The notes: a model not told the origin generated them from the letters alone. Positions 1 through 6,184 are shown, counted from the first letter of the stretch. The stretch: 9,202 nucleotides of DNA from Deltaproteobacteria bacterium (GCA_031280335.1 JAITGZ010000022.1:1-9202); one strand, 5' to 3'. A program made the numbers and translations.

Positions 1-1760
1 CTTTGCGCGTACTGGACGGCGCGGTGGGCGTCTTTTGCGCTGTGGGCGGGGTGGAGCCGCAATCTGAAACCGTCTGGCATCAGGCCGAACGTTTCGGCAT
101 ACCCAAAATGGCTTTTATCAATAAAATGGATCGCCCTGGAGCATCTTTCAGCCGTACGCTGCAGGAAATGCGCGATATTCTGGATGCTTCACCTGTGGCT
201 GTAACCATCCCGTTGGGGGAAGAAGAAAATTTTGAGGCAGTGATCGATCTGCTCACCCTTGAGCGTCTAGATTTTGATTCGCAAAGCCAAGGTCTGGAAT
301 ATGGCCGCAGACCGCTGAACCTGGAAGAGGCGGCGGCAGCGGCTCCTTGGCGGAATAGTTTGCTGGAGGCGGCTGCGGATGAAGATGACGCGATCATGGA
401 ACAATACTTGTCCGGGGATGAGCCGGCTTTGTCCGCCCTTAAGATCGCTTTGCGCCGGAGCGCGCTGGCCGGGCGCATAGTGCCCGTCTATGCCGGCGCG
501 GCCTTGCGCAATATGGGTGTACAGCCGCTTTTGGACGGTGTGGTGGATTTTATGCCCAACCCGGCGGAAGTGCCCCCTCCGGAGGCGGAAATGCCCGGCA
601 GGGAAGGGAGTAAAGAAAAAATTGTTGTCTCCTCCGACCCGGAAGCCCCCTTGGCCGCCCTGGTTTTTAAGCTGTTTATGGAAGGGGGGCGCAAGCTTTC
701 TTTGCTGCGCCTGTACGCGGGGCACATCAGCGAGGGCATGACCTGCTGCAACAGCGCTAGGGGCGAGACCGAGCGCATCACGCGCATCTTCCGCCTGGAG
801 GCGGAAGAGCGCGAACCTTTGAGCCTGGCCGGAGCCGGTGATATCGTGGCGGTGCAGGGCCTGCGGTCCGTATTTACGGGTGATTCCGTAACCGCCAGGG
901 AGCGCCAGCTGCTTTTGGAGAATATCTCGGCCCATCAGCCGGTCATTTCCGTGGCTTTTGAACCCAAAAACAGCGATGAAGGCACCAAGCTGGATGAGGC
1001 GCTGGGGCGCTACGTCCTAGAGGATCCCACGCTGAAGGTGGAAACGGATGAAGCGTCGGGGCAGCGCCTTGTCTCCGGCATGGGGGAACTGCATCTGGAG
1101 GTGCTGCGCGACCGCGTGCGGCGTGAGTACAAGCTGGAACCCAGGGTGGGCAACCCGCAGGTGGTCTGCAGGGAAAGCGTACGTAAAAGCGTTGCCGCTG
1201 AAGGAATTTTTGAGCGTGAACTGGGAGAAAAGGAACATTACGGTTATGTGCGCCTTCAGCTTGCCCCTTTGCCGCGTGGTCAGGGCAATGTAATCCGTCA
1301 TGCCCCGGCTGTGGAGAACTGGCCGGAGAGCTGGCTTGCGTCGGCGCGTCAGGGTGTGGAATCCTGCCTGTATTCCGGTGTACTCAAAGGTTTTCCGGTA
1401 CAGGATGTGTTGGTGGAAATTGTGGAAATGAAAAAACGCGAGGGGGGTTCTTCGCCCGTTGGGTATCATATGGCGGCGGTGGCCGCCATGAAAGCAGCTC
1501 TGGATGGAGCATCTCCCGTGCTTCTGGAGCCGATCATGCAGGTAGAGATATCCGTGCCGGAAAGTTTTTTGGGCGCGGTTTTGAATCTGCTGGCCGCGCA
1601 TGGCGGCAAGATTGAACATATGCAGGAAAAGGGCGTACAAAAATTGGTCCGGGCTTGGGCCCCCATGCGGGAGCTTTTTGGTTTTTCCACCAGGCTGCGC
1701 TCGGCCACCCAGGGGAGAGCGGGTTTGTTGATGCGTTTTGAGCGTTTTGACGCTGTATGA
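1..1760 (+). CDS. fusA: Elongation factor G paralogue, EF-G2 (ribosome-recycling) type, 5'-truncated
   Basis: This is a translational GTPase that acts on the ribosome. The window starts inside the gene; the first full codon is at base 3, and about 100 N-terminal residues (GTPase motifs G1-G3) lie outside. Counting from that codon, the rest of the G domain holds NKMD (G4, residues 40-43), followed by domain II (about 210-305), domain III with GMGELHLE (359-366), domain IV (about 390-505) and domain V with LLEPIM (507-512) and LRSATQGRA (565-573). Domain IV is not canonical: where EF-G has a GGxGQYG loop this protein has LGEKEHYG (407-414), and where EF-G has a YHDVDSSE tip it has REGGSSPVGYH (479-489). 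These resemble, from memory, mitochondrial GFM2 and spdEFG2, which act with RRF in ribosome recycling and not in translocation. The recycling role is inferred. Family membership is very clear. The symbol fusA is the usual family label; the gene is probably not the main fusA. Confidence 0.93.
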   Translation, partial: LRVLDGAVGVFCAVGGVEPQSETVWHQAERFGIPKMAFINKMDRPGASFSRTLQEMRDILDASPVAVTIPLGEEENFEAVIDLLTLERLDFDSQSQGLEYGRRPLNLEEAAAAAPWRNSLLEAAADEDDAIMEQYLSGDEPALSALKIALRRSALAGRIVPVYAGAALRNMGVQPLLDGVVDFMPNPAEVPPPEAEMPGREGSKEKIVVSSDPEAPLAALVFKLFMEGGRKLSLLRLYAGHISEGMTCCNSARGETERITRIFRLEAEEREPLSLAGAGDIVAVQGLRSVFTGDSVTARERQLLLENISAHQPVISVAFEPKNSDEGTKLDEALGRYVLEDPTLKVETDEASGQRLVSGMGELHLEVLRDRVRREYKLEPRVGNPQVVCRESVRKSVAAEGIFERELGEKEHYGYVRLQLAPLPRGQGNVIRHAPAVENWPESWLASARQGVESCLYSGVLKGFPVQDVLVEIVEMKKREGGSSPVGYHMAAVAAMKAALDGASPVLLEPIMQVEISVPESFLGAVLNLLAAHGGKIEHMQEKGVQKLVRAWAPMRELFGFSTRLRSATQGRAGLLMRFERFDAV

Positions 1761-2539
1761 GTCTGACGCCGCCACGCGCGAAAAAGAGCCTGGGGCAGAA
1801 TTTTTTGCGGGATTTGAACCTGGCGCGCAAAATCGTGCAAACCCTGCGCCTTGGTCCGATGGATCAGGTAGTGGAGATAGGGCCGGGGCCGGGCATTCTG
1901 ACCGGCCTTTTGCTGGAGGCCGCGCCGTCCTCTCTGACCCTGATGGAAAAAGACCCGTATTGGGCGGAAATAAGGCGGCTGGAGGCCGCCGCGCAAGAAG
2001 CCGCCCGGGTTAAGGTCATGGAAGGGGATGCCCTGGAGCAAGACTGGTCCGCCTATACGTTCCCCTGCAAGATAGTGGGCAATCTGCCTTACAATATAGC
2101 TTCACCCTTGATGTGGGAGGTATTGAGCAGGGCATCCGGTTTGGAACGGGCGGTTTTTATGGTACAGAAGGAGGTGGGCCTGCGGATTACAGCCGCGCCT
2201 TCCAGCCGGGCTTACGGCGCGCTTTCGGTGTGGATCAGAAATTTTTGCAGGCCGTGCTTGGAGTTTACGGTGCCGCCCCATGTCTTCATCCCCAGGCCCA
2301 AAGTATGGTCCGCAGTGTTGAGCTTTGACCCCATGCCCCTGGCGGAGCGTCCTCAGAATCCTGAAAAACTTGCGCATTTGCTCAAGATTTTTTTTCAGCA
2401 GCGCCGCAAGCAGATGGGAGTTATCTGGCGTAAAAATGGATACGAGACCGCTGTTTTGGAATGTTGCGGCATCAATCCTGCGGCGCGTCCGGAAGAGATC
2501 GCGCCCGAAGTCTATAAAAAACTGGCGGATATTTTTTAG
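1757..2539 (+). CDS. rsmA: 16S rRNA (adenine(1518)-N6/adenine(1519)-N6)-dimethyltransferase RsmA (KsgA)
   Basis: RsmA transfers four methyl groups from S-adenosylmethionine to two adjacent adenines in the 3' hairpin of 16S rRNA, late in assembly of the small subunit. The 260-residue protein is close to the usual family length of about 270. Visible motifs are the N-terminal KKSLGQNFL (9-17), the SAM-binding glycine loop VEIGPGPGILT (39-49), a conserved acidic MEKD (63-66), the catalytic NLPY (109-112), VQKEVGLRI (136-144), the C-terminal FIPRPKVWSAV (177-187) and FFQQRRKQM (212-220). The ATG at 1757 overlaps the stop codon of the upstream EF-G paralogue (ATGA), so translation is probably coupled. 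No other start fits as well, because the family motif KKxLGQNFL begins only nine residues in. No T-run terminator follows the stop codon. Confidence 0.96.
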   Translation: MSLTPPRAKKSLGQNFLRDLNLARKIVQTLRLGPMDQVVEIGPGPGILTGLLLEAAPSSLTLMEKDPYWAEIRRLEAAAQEAARVKVMEGDALEQDWSAYTFPCKIVGNLPYNIASPLMWEVLSRASGLERAVFMVQKEVGLRITAAPSSRAYGALSVWIRNFCRPCLEFTVPPHVFIPRPKVWSAVLSFDPMPLAERPQNPEKLAHLLKIFFQQRRKQMGVIWRKNGYETAVLECCGINPAARPEEIAPEVYKKLADIF

Positions 2540-2581
2540 GCCAGGACCTAATAAAAACTTGACTTTGGACCGAAAATAATG

Positions 2582-2610
2582 TTGTCTGCCTAAAATACCT
2601 GTCGTATAAA
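2582..2610 (+). promoter_or_regulatory. Candidate sigma70-type promoter of hup
   Basis: A -35-like TTGTCT (2582-2587) and a -10-like TATAAA (2605-2610) are separated by 17 bases and lie 46 bases upstream of the hup start, in an AT-rich gap after rsmA. The match to consensus is 4/6 and 5/6. A second -35-like TTGACT occurs at 2559-2564 but has no -10 box at a workable distance. The call rests on pattern and position only. Confidence 0.45.
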
Positions 2611-2616
2611 ACGACA
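2600..2616. repeat. Inverted repeat over the hup -10 box
   Basis: TGTCGT (2600-2605) and ACGACA (2611-2616) form a perfect 6-bp inverted repeat around ATAAA. It overlaps the proposed -10 hexamer, which is where a repressor dimer could block RNA polymerase. It could also be a chance palindrome. Confidence 0.4.
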
Positions 2617-2656
2617 TTCGGTAGGGCCAAAAAATTATTTCAGGAGGAGTCTTTTT

Positions 2657-2929
2657 ATGACCAAAGCTGATTTGGTTGCTAAAATTGCCGGTAAAGCTTC
2701 CGTGAGCAAAACCGGAGCGGATCGTTCCCTGAACGCGTTTTTGGAAGCGGTTCAGGAACTGCTGGTGAAAGAAGGCAAATTGACCCTTACCGGATTCGGC
2801 ACTTTTGTCGTTGAGTCCCGTAAAGCCCGTACCGGGCGTAACCCGCGCACCGGTGCCGCCATAAATATCCCCGCCTCCAAAGTGGTTAAATTCCGTCCGG
2901 GCAAGACGCTGAAAAGCCTTGTGCATTAG
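2657..2929 (+). CDS. hup: HU family DNA-binding protein
   Basis: HU is a small dimeric nucleoid protein that bends DNA with little sequence specificity and helps replication, recombination and nucleoid compaction. The product has 90 residues, the normal HU size. The helical dimerisation half (1-45) is followed by LTGFGTF (44-50), then the DNA-binding beta arm with GRNPRTG (60-66), whose Pro63 is the conserved tip proline that intercalates between base pairs, and VKFRPGKTLK (77-86). The start is set by AGGAGG at 2642-2647, nine bases before the ATG. The gene has its own candidate promoter and is probably well expressed. An HU alpha/beta or IHF assignment cannot be made by eye, but the arm and length fit HU better than IHF. 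Confidence 0.95.
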   Translation: MTKADLVAKIAGKASVSKTGADRSLNAFLEAVQELLVKEGKLTLTGFGTFVVESRKARTGRNPRTGAAINIPASKVVKFRPGKTLKSLVH

Positions 2930-2933
2930 GAGG
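2928..2933 (+). promoter_or_regulatory. Ribosome binding site of the small membrane ORF, overlapping the hup stop
   Basis: AGGAGG begins within the TAG stop codon of hup and ends five bases before the GTG at 2939. It decides for a GTG start over the ATG at 2948, which would be 14 bases away. The overlap suggests that translation of this ORF is linked to translation of hup. Confidence 0.6.
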
Positions 2934-2938
2934 GGACT

Positions 2939-3127
2939 GTGCTGTTGATGCAACACGGTGAAACCATCCATAGTATGCTGCCTTGGGATATACCCTGGTG
3001 GACTACAGATCACGCGGTTTTTTTCGGGGTGCTTTATTTGGTGCTTACGGTGTTGGGACTGGGGCTGGCCTGTGTTTTTGGCAAGTCCTTTCGGGATTTA
3101 CGCCGCAATATGTCCGGCGGGCACTGA
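2939..3127 (+). CDS. Small single-pass membrane protein, unknown function
   Basis: I do not recognise this family. The product has 62 residues. A polar, Trp-rich N-terminal part (HSMLPWDIPWWTTDH, about residues 11-25) is followed by one hydrophobic helix (about 27-47, rich in Val, Leu, Gly and Phe) and a short basic tail (FGKSFRDLRRN, about 47-57). By the positive-inside rule the C-terminus should face the cytoplasm. A strong ribosome binding site overlaps the hup stop codon and the spacing to hup is only nine bases, so it is very likely expressed from the hup transcript. The start is GTG at 2939, or possibly ATG at 2948. Two other short ORFs overlap it in other frames (from 2958 and 2983) but lack a good ribosome binding site and a clear composition. 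It is probably real, but its function is open. Confidence 0.7.
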   Translation: MLLMQHGETIHSMLPWDIPWWTTDHAVFFGVLYLVLTVLGLGLACVFGKSFRDLRRNMSGGH

Positions 3128-3144
3128 ATTCAAGCGCGATGGCA

Positions 3145-3168
3145 GAGGGCGGACTCAAAACCGTCCTC
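3145..3168 (+). other. GC-rich stem-loop after the small membrane ORF
   Basis: GAGGGCGG (3145-3152) can pair with CCGTCCTC (3161-3168) over eight base pairs, one of them G-U, around an 8-base loop. It lies 18 bases after the stop codon. There is no T-run, so it may protect the 3' end of the mRNA or be a weak terminator ahead of the clearer one at 3241. Confidence 0.4.
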
Positions 3169-3240
3169 ATTCTGTAAACCTGATCTGAATCGTGATTAAG
3201 GGCTTGTAGAACGTAATGTTTTGATCAAATTCTTGACCTT

Positions 3241-3286
3241 CAGGAGAAAAAGGGCTAATCAACTTTTTTCTCCTGTTTTATTTTTT
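3241..3286 (+). terminator. Rho-independent terminator after the hup unit
   Basis: CAGGAGAAAAA (3241-3251) and TTTTTCTCCTG (3265-3275) form a perfect 11-bp stem, followed at once by TTTTATTTTTT (3276-3286). The shape and T-run fit an intrinsic terminator that ends the hup and small-ORF transcript. It separates that unit from the rpsU operon. Confidence 0.75.
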
Positions 3287-3302
3287 AACCTACTCTGTGC
3301 CT

Positions 3303-3349
3303 GCGGGTCAGCGGGGTACGGTTTGATCCGTGCGGGTTCCTTGGCCCGC
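3303..3349 (+). promoter_or_regulatory. Candidate structured leader of rpsU
   Basis: Bases 3303-3311 can pair with 3341-3349 (nine base pairs, two of them G-U). Inside that stem, GTACGG (3316-3321) pairs with CCGTGC (3328-3333) around a 6-base loop. A competing hairpin, GCGGG (3332-3336) with CCCGC (3345-3349), uses the same right arm, so two folds exclude each other. The structure ends nine bases before the rpsU Shine-Dalgarno sequence, a usual place for ribosomal protein autoregulation. This was found by eye, with no folding energy or alignment behind it. Confidence 0.4.
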
Positions 3350-3357
3350 CCTTGAAA

Positions 3358-3368
3358 AAGGGGGTGAT
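3358..3368 (+). promoter_or_regulatory. Extended, almost perfect Shine-Dalgarno of rpsU
   Basis: AAGGGGGTGAT matches the full anti-Shine-Dalgarno complement AAGGAGGTGAT in 10 of 11 bases. The GGGGG core ends seven bases before the TTG at 3372. It fixes the start of rpsU and rules out the GTG at 3330, which would add 14 residues unlike any bS21. Confidence 0.8.
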
Positions 3369-3371
3369 TTT

Positions 3372-3575
3372 TTGCCTGGCGTATATTTGAATGAAGATGA
3401 GTATAACTTTGACATAGCCTTGCGCCGTTTTAAAAAACAGGTCGAAAAGGCAGGTATTCTTTCAGAAATGAAAAAGCGGCAGCATTACGAAAAACCCAGC
3501 GTAATGCGTAAAAAGAAAAAGGCCGCCGCACGCAAGCGTCTGATGAAAAAGATGAGAAAGATCAATTCCAATTGA
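3372..3575 (+). CDS. rpsU: 30S ribosomal protein bS21, TTG start
   Basis: bS21 is a small basic protein that binds late on the 30S platform near the 3' end of 16S rRNA and helps initiation. From TTG at 3372 the product has 67 residues, close to the family's 58-71. It starts PGVYLNEDEYNFDIALRRFKK (residues 2-22), continues with the typical KKRQHYEKPS (34-43) and ends in a Lys/Arg-rich helix (45-64). The start is chosen from the family N-terminus and from the strong Shine-Dalgarno sequence; a longer frame from GTG 3330 exists but is not supported. It heads the rpsU-(mutS2)-dnaG-rpoD macromolecular synthesis order. The pairing of a weak start codon with an unusually strong ribosome binding site, behind a foldable leader, hints at translational control. 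Confidence 0.95.
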   Translation: MPGVYLNEDEYNFDIALRRFKKQVEKAGILSEMKKRQHYEKPSVMRKKKKAAARKRLMKKMRKINSN

Positions 3576-3585
3576 GCCGGTTTGA

Positions 3586-3614
3586 TGACCAACCCGCCGC
3601 AGGCGGGTTGGTCA
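3586..3614 (+). terminator. Perfect 13-bp hairpin after rpsU (attenuator or processing stem)
   Basis: The left arm 3586-3598 (TGACCAACCCGCC) and right arm 3602-3614 are perfectly complementary around the loop GCA. It starts 11 bases after the rpsU stop codon. No T-run follows on either strand, so it is not a classic intrinsic terminator. In E. coli a terminator between rpsU and dnaG lets bS21 be made in excess of primase and sigma; this hairpin holds the same place. It could act as a partial terminator, an mRNA 3'-end stabiliser or a processing site. Confidence 0.6.
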
Positions 3615-3757
3615 AGGCACACCCTCTCCGGCAATCGCATCCGGAGCAATTTCAGAACGGAATCACTCCAAGTTTATCCCGGCCTGTAAACGGCTTTTGC
3701 CCCAGTTTCCCTGCGGCTGGTACTGGAGAGCGCAGCTCTTGCCATTGTGGTAATTTT
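3615..3757 (+). promoter_or_regulatory. mutS2 upstream gap with two minor stem-loops
   Basis: This non-coding gap holds CTCCGG (3626-3631) pairing with CCGGAG (3641-3646), and AGAGC (3727-3731) pairing with GCTCT (3735-3739) just before the mutS2 start. I see no convincing promoter here. The mutS2 ribosome binding site is weak (GTGG, 3747-3750), in strong contrast to that of rpsU, which fits low expression of MutS2. Confidence 0.3.
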
Positions 3758-6151
3758 ATGGACGCACACACGCTACAGGTTTTGGAATTTCCCAAACTTC
3801 TGGCTTATCTGTCCAGGTTTGCTGTTTCCGAGGCCGGAGCGGCGGCTTGTCTGAACTTACAGCCCGTTTCCAGCATAGAAGAGATTCGTTTTCAGCATCT
3901 TTTTTTTGAACAAGGTAGGCTCTGGCTGGATATTACCGGTTTTAAGCCGGCGGCCTTTCCTCGTTTGGATGGGGCGCTGGCTTTTCTGGAGCGGAGCGGG
4001 CAGTCTTTGGATTTGGACGGGCTGTGGATTTTTCGTCAGGCCTTGGGGCAGGTCGAGAATTTGGTGTCCTCCGTGCTGACGGGCTGGGCCTGTCATGGAA
4101 ATGAGGCGGTTATAAGCGCGAACGCGGCACCGGAACAAGGGACACAGCCCCCTTGGCCGGTGCTGCTGGAGTTTTGCAGGGCGCGTCCTTTGCCGCAAAA
4201 AAGCAGCAGCGCCCTTGGGCGCTGCTTTAGCGATGACGGCGCTTTGCGGGACGAAGCCTCGCCGGAGCTGGCTCTGGCGCGGGGTGAAATACGCCGTATC
4301 CATCAGCAGTGCGGCCACAGGGCGGGAGAATTTATCCGCCGGTATAATCTGGCCCATTACGTGCGGGAGGAATACATAACCCTGGCCTCCGACCGCTATG
4401 TCATCCCGCTCATCAGCAATTTCAAGGGCAGGTTCCAGGGGGTTGTGCATGATTATTCCCAGACCGGAGATACCTGCTATTTCGAGCCGATGTTTCTGGT
4501 GGAGCTGAATAATCGTCTGCAGGAATTCAAACGCGCGGAAAGAGAAGAAGAACGCAAGATCTGCCTTTACCTTTCCGATTTGTTGCGTGCGGAAAAGCCT
4601 CAGTTGGACGATGCCTGCGCTCTTCTTGTGGAGATGGATATGCTCCAGGCCAGACACAAGTTAGGGCAGGCTCTTGATGGTGTGCTGGTGCGATTGGACG
4701 AGGGATTGCCGGTAAATCTACGCGAAGCGCGTCATCCGCTGTTGATTTTGTCCAGGGATACTCAAGGGGACGCCCCACGGCAGCCCACGCCTGTGGATAT
4801 TCTATTGGAAAAAGGCCAGAAGGCGCTGATTGTCAGCGGCGGTAACGCCGGGGGTAAAACCGTCTGCCTCAAGACCCTGGGGTTGATTTCGCTCATGACC
4901 ATGTGCGCCCTGCCCACCCCGGTTGCGCCCGGCAGTACTTTGCCTCTATGGCGGCACATAATGCCGTTTATTGGGGATGATCAGAGTTTGGAAGACCATG
5001 TTTCCACCTTTACGGCCCAGATTCGCCAATTGGCCGCTAATTGGGATAAATTCGGTCCGGAGGCCCTGGTTATTCTGGATGAGTTCGGGGCTGGAACCGA
5101 CCCTTCTCAAGGCGCGGCTCTGGCCCAGGCTGTGCTGGACGAACTTATGGATAAAGGGGCCTTTATTTTTGCCGCCACACATTTTCCGGCCCTTAAGGTT
5201 TATGCCTTGTCCAAAATCGGGGTCAGGGCCGCCTCTGTTCTTTTTGATCCTGAGAGTAAAAAACCGCTTTTTCGTTTAATTTACGATCAGGTGGGGGCAA
5301 GCCAGGCTTTGGAGGTGGCTGCGGAATATGGCCTGCCTGAGGCGGTGCTGAAAAAAGCCCGTGCTTATCTGCTCATGGAGGGTGAAGATGCCGACCGTTT
5401 GCTGGATCGCTTGAATATGCTGGCGGCGGAACGGGAAAAAGAGATTTACGCCCTTAAAAATGAAACTGAGGCATGTTTACGCAGGCGTGAGGTATTGGAA
5501 GGACGTTTTGCGTCAGATAAAGAAAAGCTTTTTTCAGAAATACGCGAGCAGGCGCAGCAGGTGCTGCGCGAGTGGAAATCCGCCCGGGTTTCGCATAAAC
5601 AGACCCTGAAGAATCTATCCAGACTGCGTGCGGCCATTCCACGGGATAAAGGACCGGAAGCGACCGAAGAAAACAGCCTGGGCAGGCCGGTTCTGGACCG
5701 TCTTCTCCCCGGCGAGGCGTTGCTTTACATTCCTTGGAACAAAGCAGGCAAGGTACTGGAAACGGATAAGGCCAGGGGGCGCGTACGTCTGGATTTATCC
5801 GGAGTCAGCATGTGGGTGGATGTGGAAAATCTGGCTTGTCCGCAGAGAAAAACTGGATTCAAATCCGCTACGGGAGGATTGGGGCTGTCCTCGATCGCTC
5901 CAGCCGGTTTTTTGCCGCGTCTGGATTTGCGTGGCCGGCGTGTTGAAGAGGCCCTGTCCGAATTGGGCGCGCTCATTGACTCTGCCGTCCTGAAGGGGAG
6001 TGAGCGGCTGGAAGTTTTGCACGGACGTGGAACAGGCGCTTTACGCCGCGAGATTCATGCTTATATTAAGCGTCATCCACAAGTGGAATCTTTTGATTTG
6101 GCCAATGAAGAGCAGGGCGGGGACGGGGTTACCCTGATTTTTCTGAAATGA
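3758..6151 (+). CDS. mutS2: MutS2 family ATPase/endonuclease with C-terminal Smr domain
   Basis: MutS2 is an ABC-type ATPase of the MutS superfamily. It lacks the mismatch-recognition domain and has been linked to suppression of homologous recombination and, in Bacillus, to splitting collided ribosomes. From ATG 3758 the product has 797 residues (Bacillus: about 785) and starts MDAHTLQVLEF, the usual family opening. Features: core and clamp helices (about 165-325), Walker A GGNAGGKT (361-368), DDQSLEDHVSTF (407-418), Walker B LVILDEFG (437-444), the switch His475 in AATHF, a coiled region (about 545-625), a small beta domain with PWNKAGKV (659-666) and an Smr nuclease domain with LDLRG (722-726) and HGRGTG (755-760). 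Walker A reads GG where the family usually has GP. Residues about 110-165 look variable. The frame stays open upstream to 3572, but that part has no MutS2 character and contains the rpsU hairpin, so I start at the ATG. Its place between rpsU and dnaG is noteworthy. Confidence 0.95.
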   Translation: MDAHTLQVLEFPKLLAYLSRFAVSEAGAAACLNLQPVSSIEEIRFQHLFFEQGRLWLDITGFKPAAFPRLDGALAFLERSGQSLDLDGLWIFRQALGQVENLVSSVLTGWACHGNEAVISANAAPEQGTQPPWPVLLEFCRARPLPQKSSSALGRCFSDDGALRDEASPELALARGEIRRIHQQCGHRAGEFIRRYNLAHYVREEYITLASDRYVIPLISNFKGRFQGVVHDYSQTGDTCYFEPMFLVELNNRLQEFKRAEREEERKICLYLSDLLRAEKPQLDDACALLVEMDMLQARHKLGQALDGVLVRLDEGLPVNLREARHPLLILSRDTQGDAPRQPTPVDILLEKGQKALIVSGGNAGGKTVCLKTLGLISLMTMCALPTPVAPGSTLPLWRHIMPFIGDDQSLEDHVSTFTAQIRQLAANWDKFGPEALVILDEFGAGTDPSQGAALAQAVLDELMDKGAFIFAATHFPALKVYALSKIGVRAASVLFDPESKKPLFRLIYDQVGASQALEVAAEYGLPEAVLKKARAYLLMEGEDADRLLDRLNMLAAEREKEIYALKNETEACLRRREVLEGRFASDKEKLFSEIREQAQQVLREWKSARVSHKQTLKNLSRLRAAIPRDKGPEATEENSLGRPVLDRLLPGEALLYIPWNKAGKVLETDKARGRVRLDLSGVSMWVDVENLACPQRKTGFKSATGGLGLSSIAPAGFLPRLDLRGRRVEEALSELGALIDSAVLKGSERLEVLHGRGTGALRREIHAYIKRHPQVESFDLANEEQGGDGVTLIFLK
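4197..4228 (-). terminator. Terminator-shaped hairpin inside mutS2 (antisense orientation)
   Basis: AGCAGCGCCC (4205-4214) and GGGCGCTGCT (4217-4226) are perfect 10-bp arms with only TT between them, so the real loop must be four or more bases. Read on the minus strand, the stem is followed after two bases by six T (the complement of A 4197-4202), which is the shape of an intrinsic terminator. It lies in a variable part of MutS2 (residues about 147-158). It may end antisense transcripts, or be a coincidence of Ser/Ala codons. Confidence 0.35.
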
Positions 6152-6184
6152 CTTGTTTCAGGCGCTTTCCGCCGGGTGTAATCT

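Noticed and set aside
2536..2551. TTAGG/CCTAA repeat at the end of rsmA as a terminator.
   Set aside because: The stem is five weak base pairs and no T-run follows.
2102..3013. Long minus-strand ORF of 303 codons across the rsmA end and hup.
   Set aside because: It runs opposite to two well-supported genes, crosses the hup promoter and stop regions, and has no recognisable domain. It is a shadow of codon bias.
3140..3180. tRNA-Leu-like anticodon stretch (GGACTCAAAACC).
   Set aside because: There is no matching acceptor stem, no D-arm and no GGTTCGAATCC-type T-arm nearby, and the stem would give an 8-base loop. It is explained as a plain stem-loop.
3233..3259. Possible rpsU promoter TTGACC with GCTAAT.
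   Set aside because: The spacer is only 15 bases and the -10 match is 4/6, inside the terminator. It is too weak to list as a feature, although rpsU must have a promoter somewhere in 3169-3302 or further upstream.
3330..3371. GTG start for rpsU giving 81 residues.
   Set aside because: The added 14 residues overlap the leader stem and the Shine-Dalgarno sequence and do not occur in bS21. The TTG at 3372 has ideal spacing.
3572..3757. In-frame upstream extension of mutS2 starting with a TTG that overlaps the rpsU stop (TTGA).
   Set aside because: The 62 extra residues look like random sequence and include the rpsU hairpin, and no ribosome binding site is visible. MutS2 proteins normally start close to the motif that follows ATG 3758. 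Coupled translation from the TTG cannot be fully excluded.
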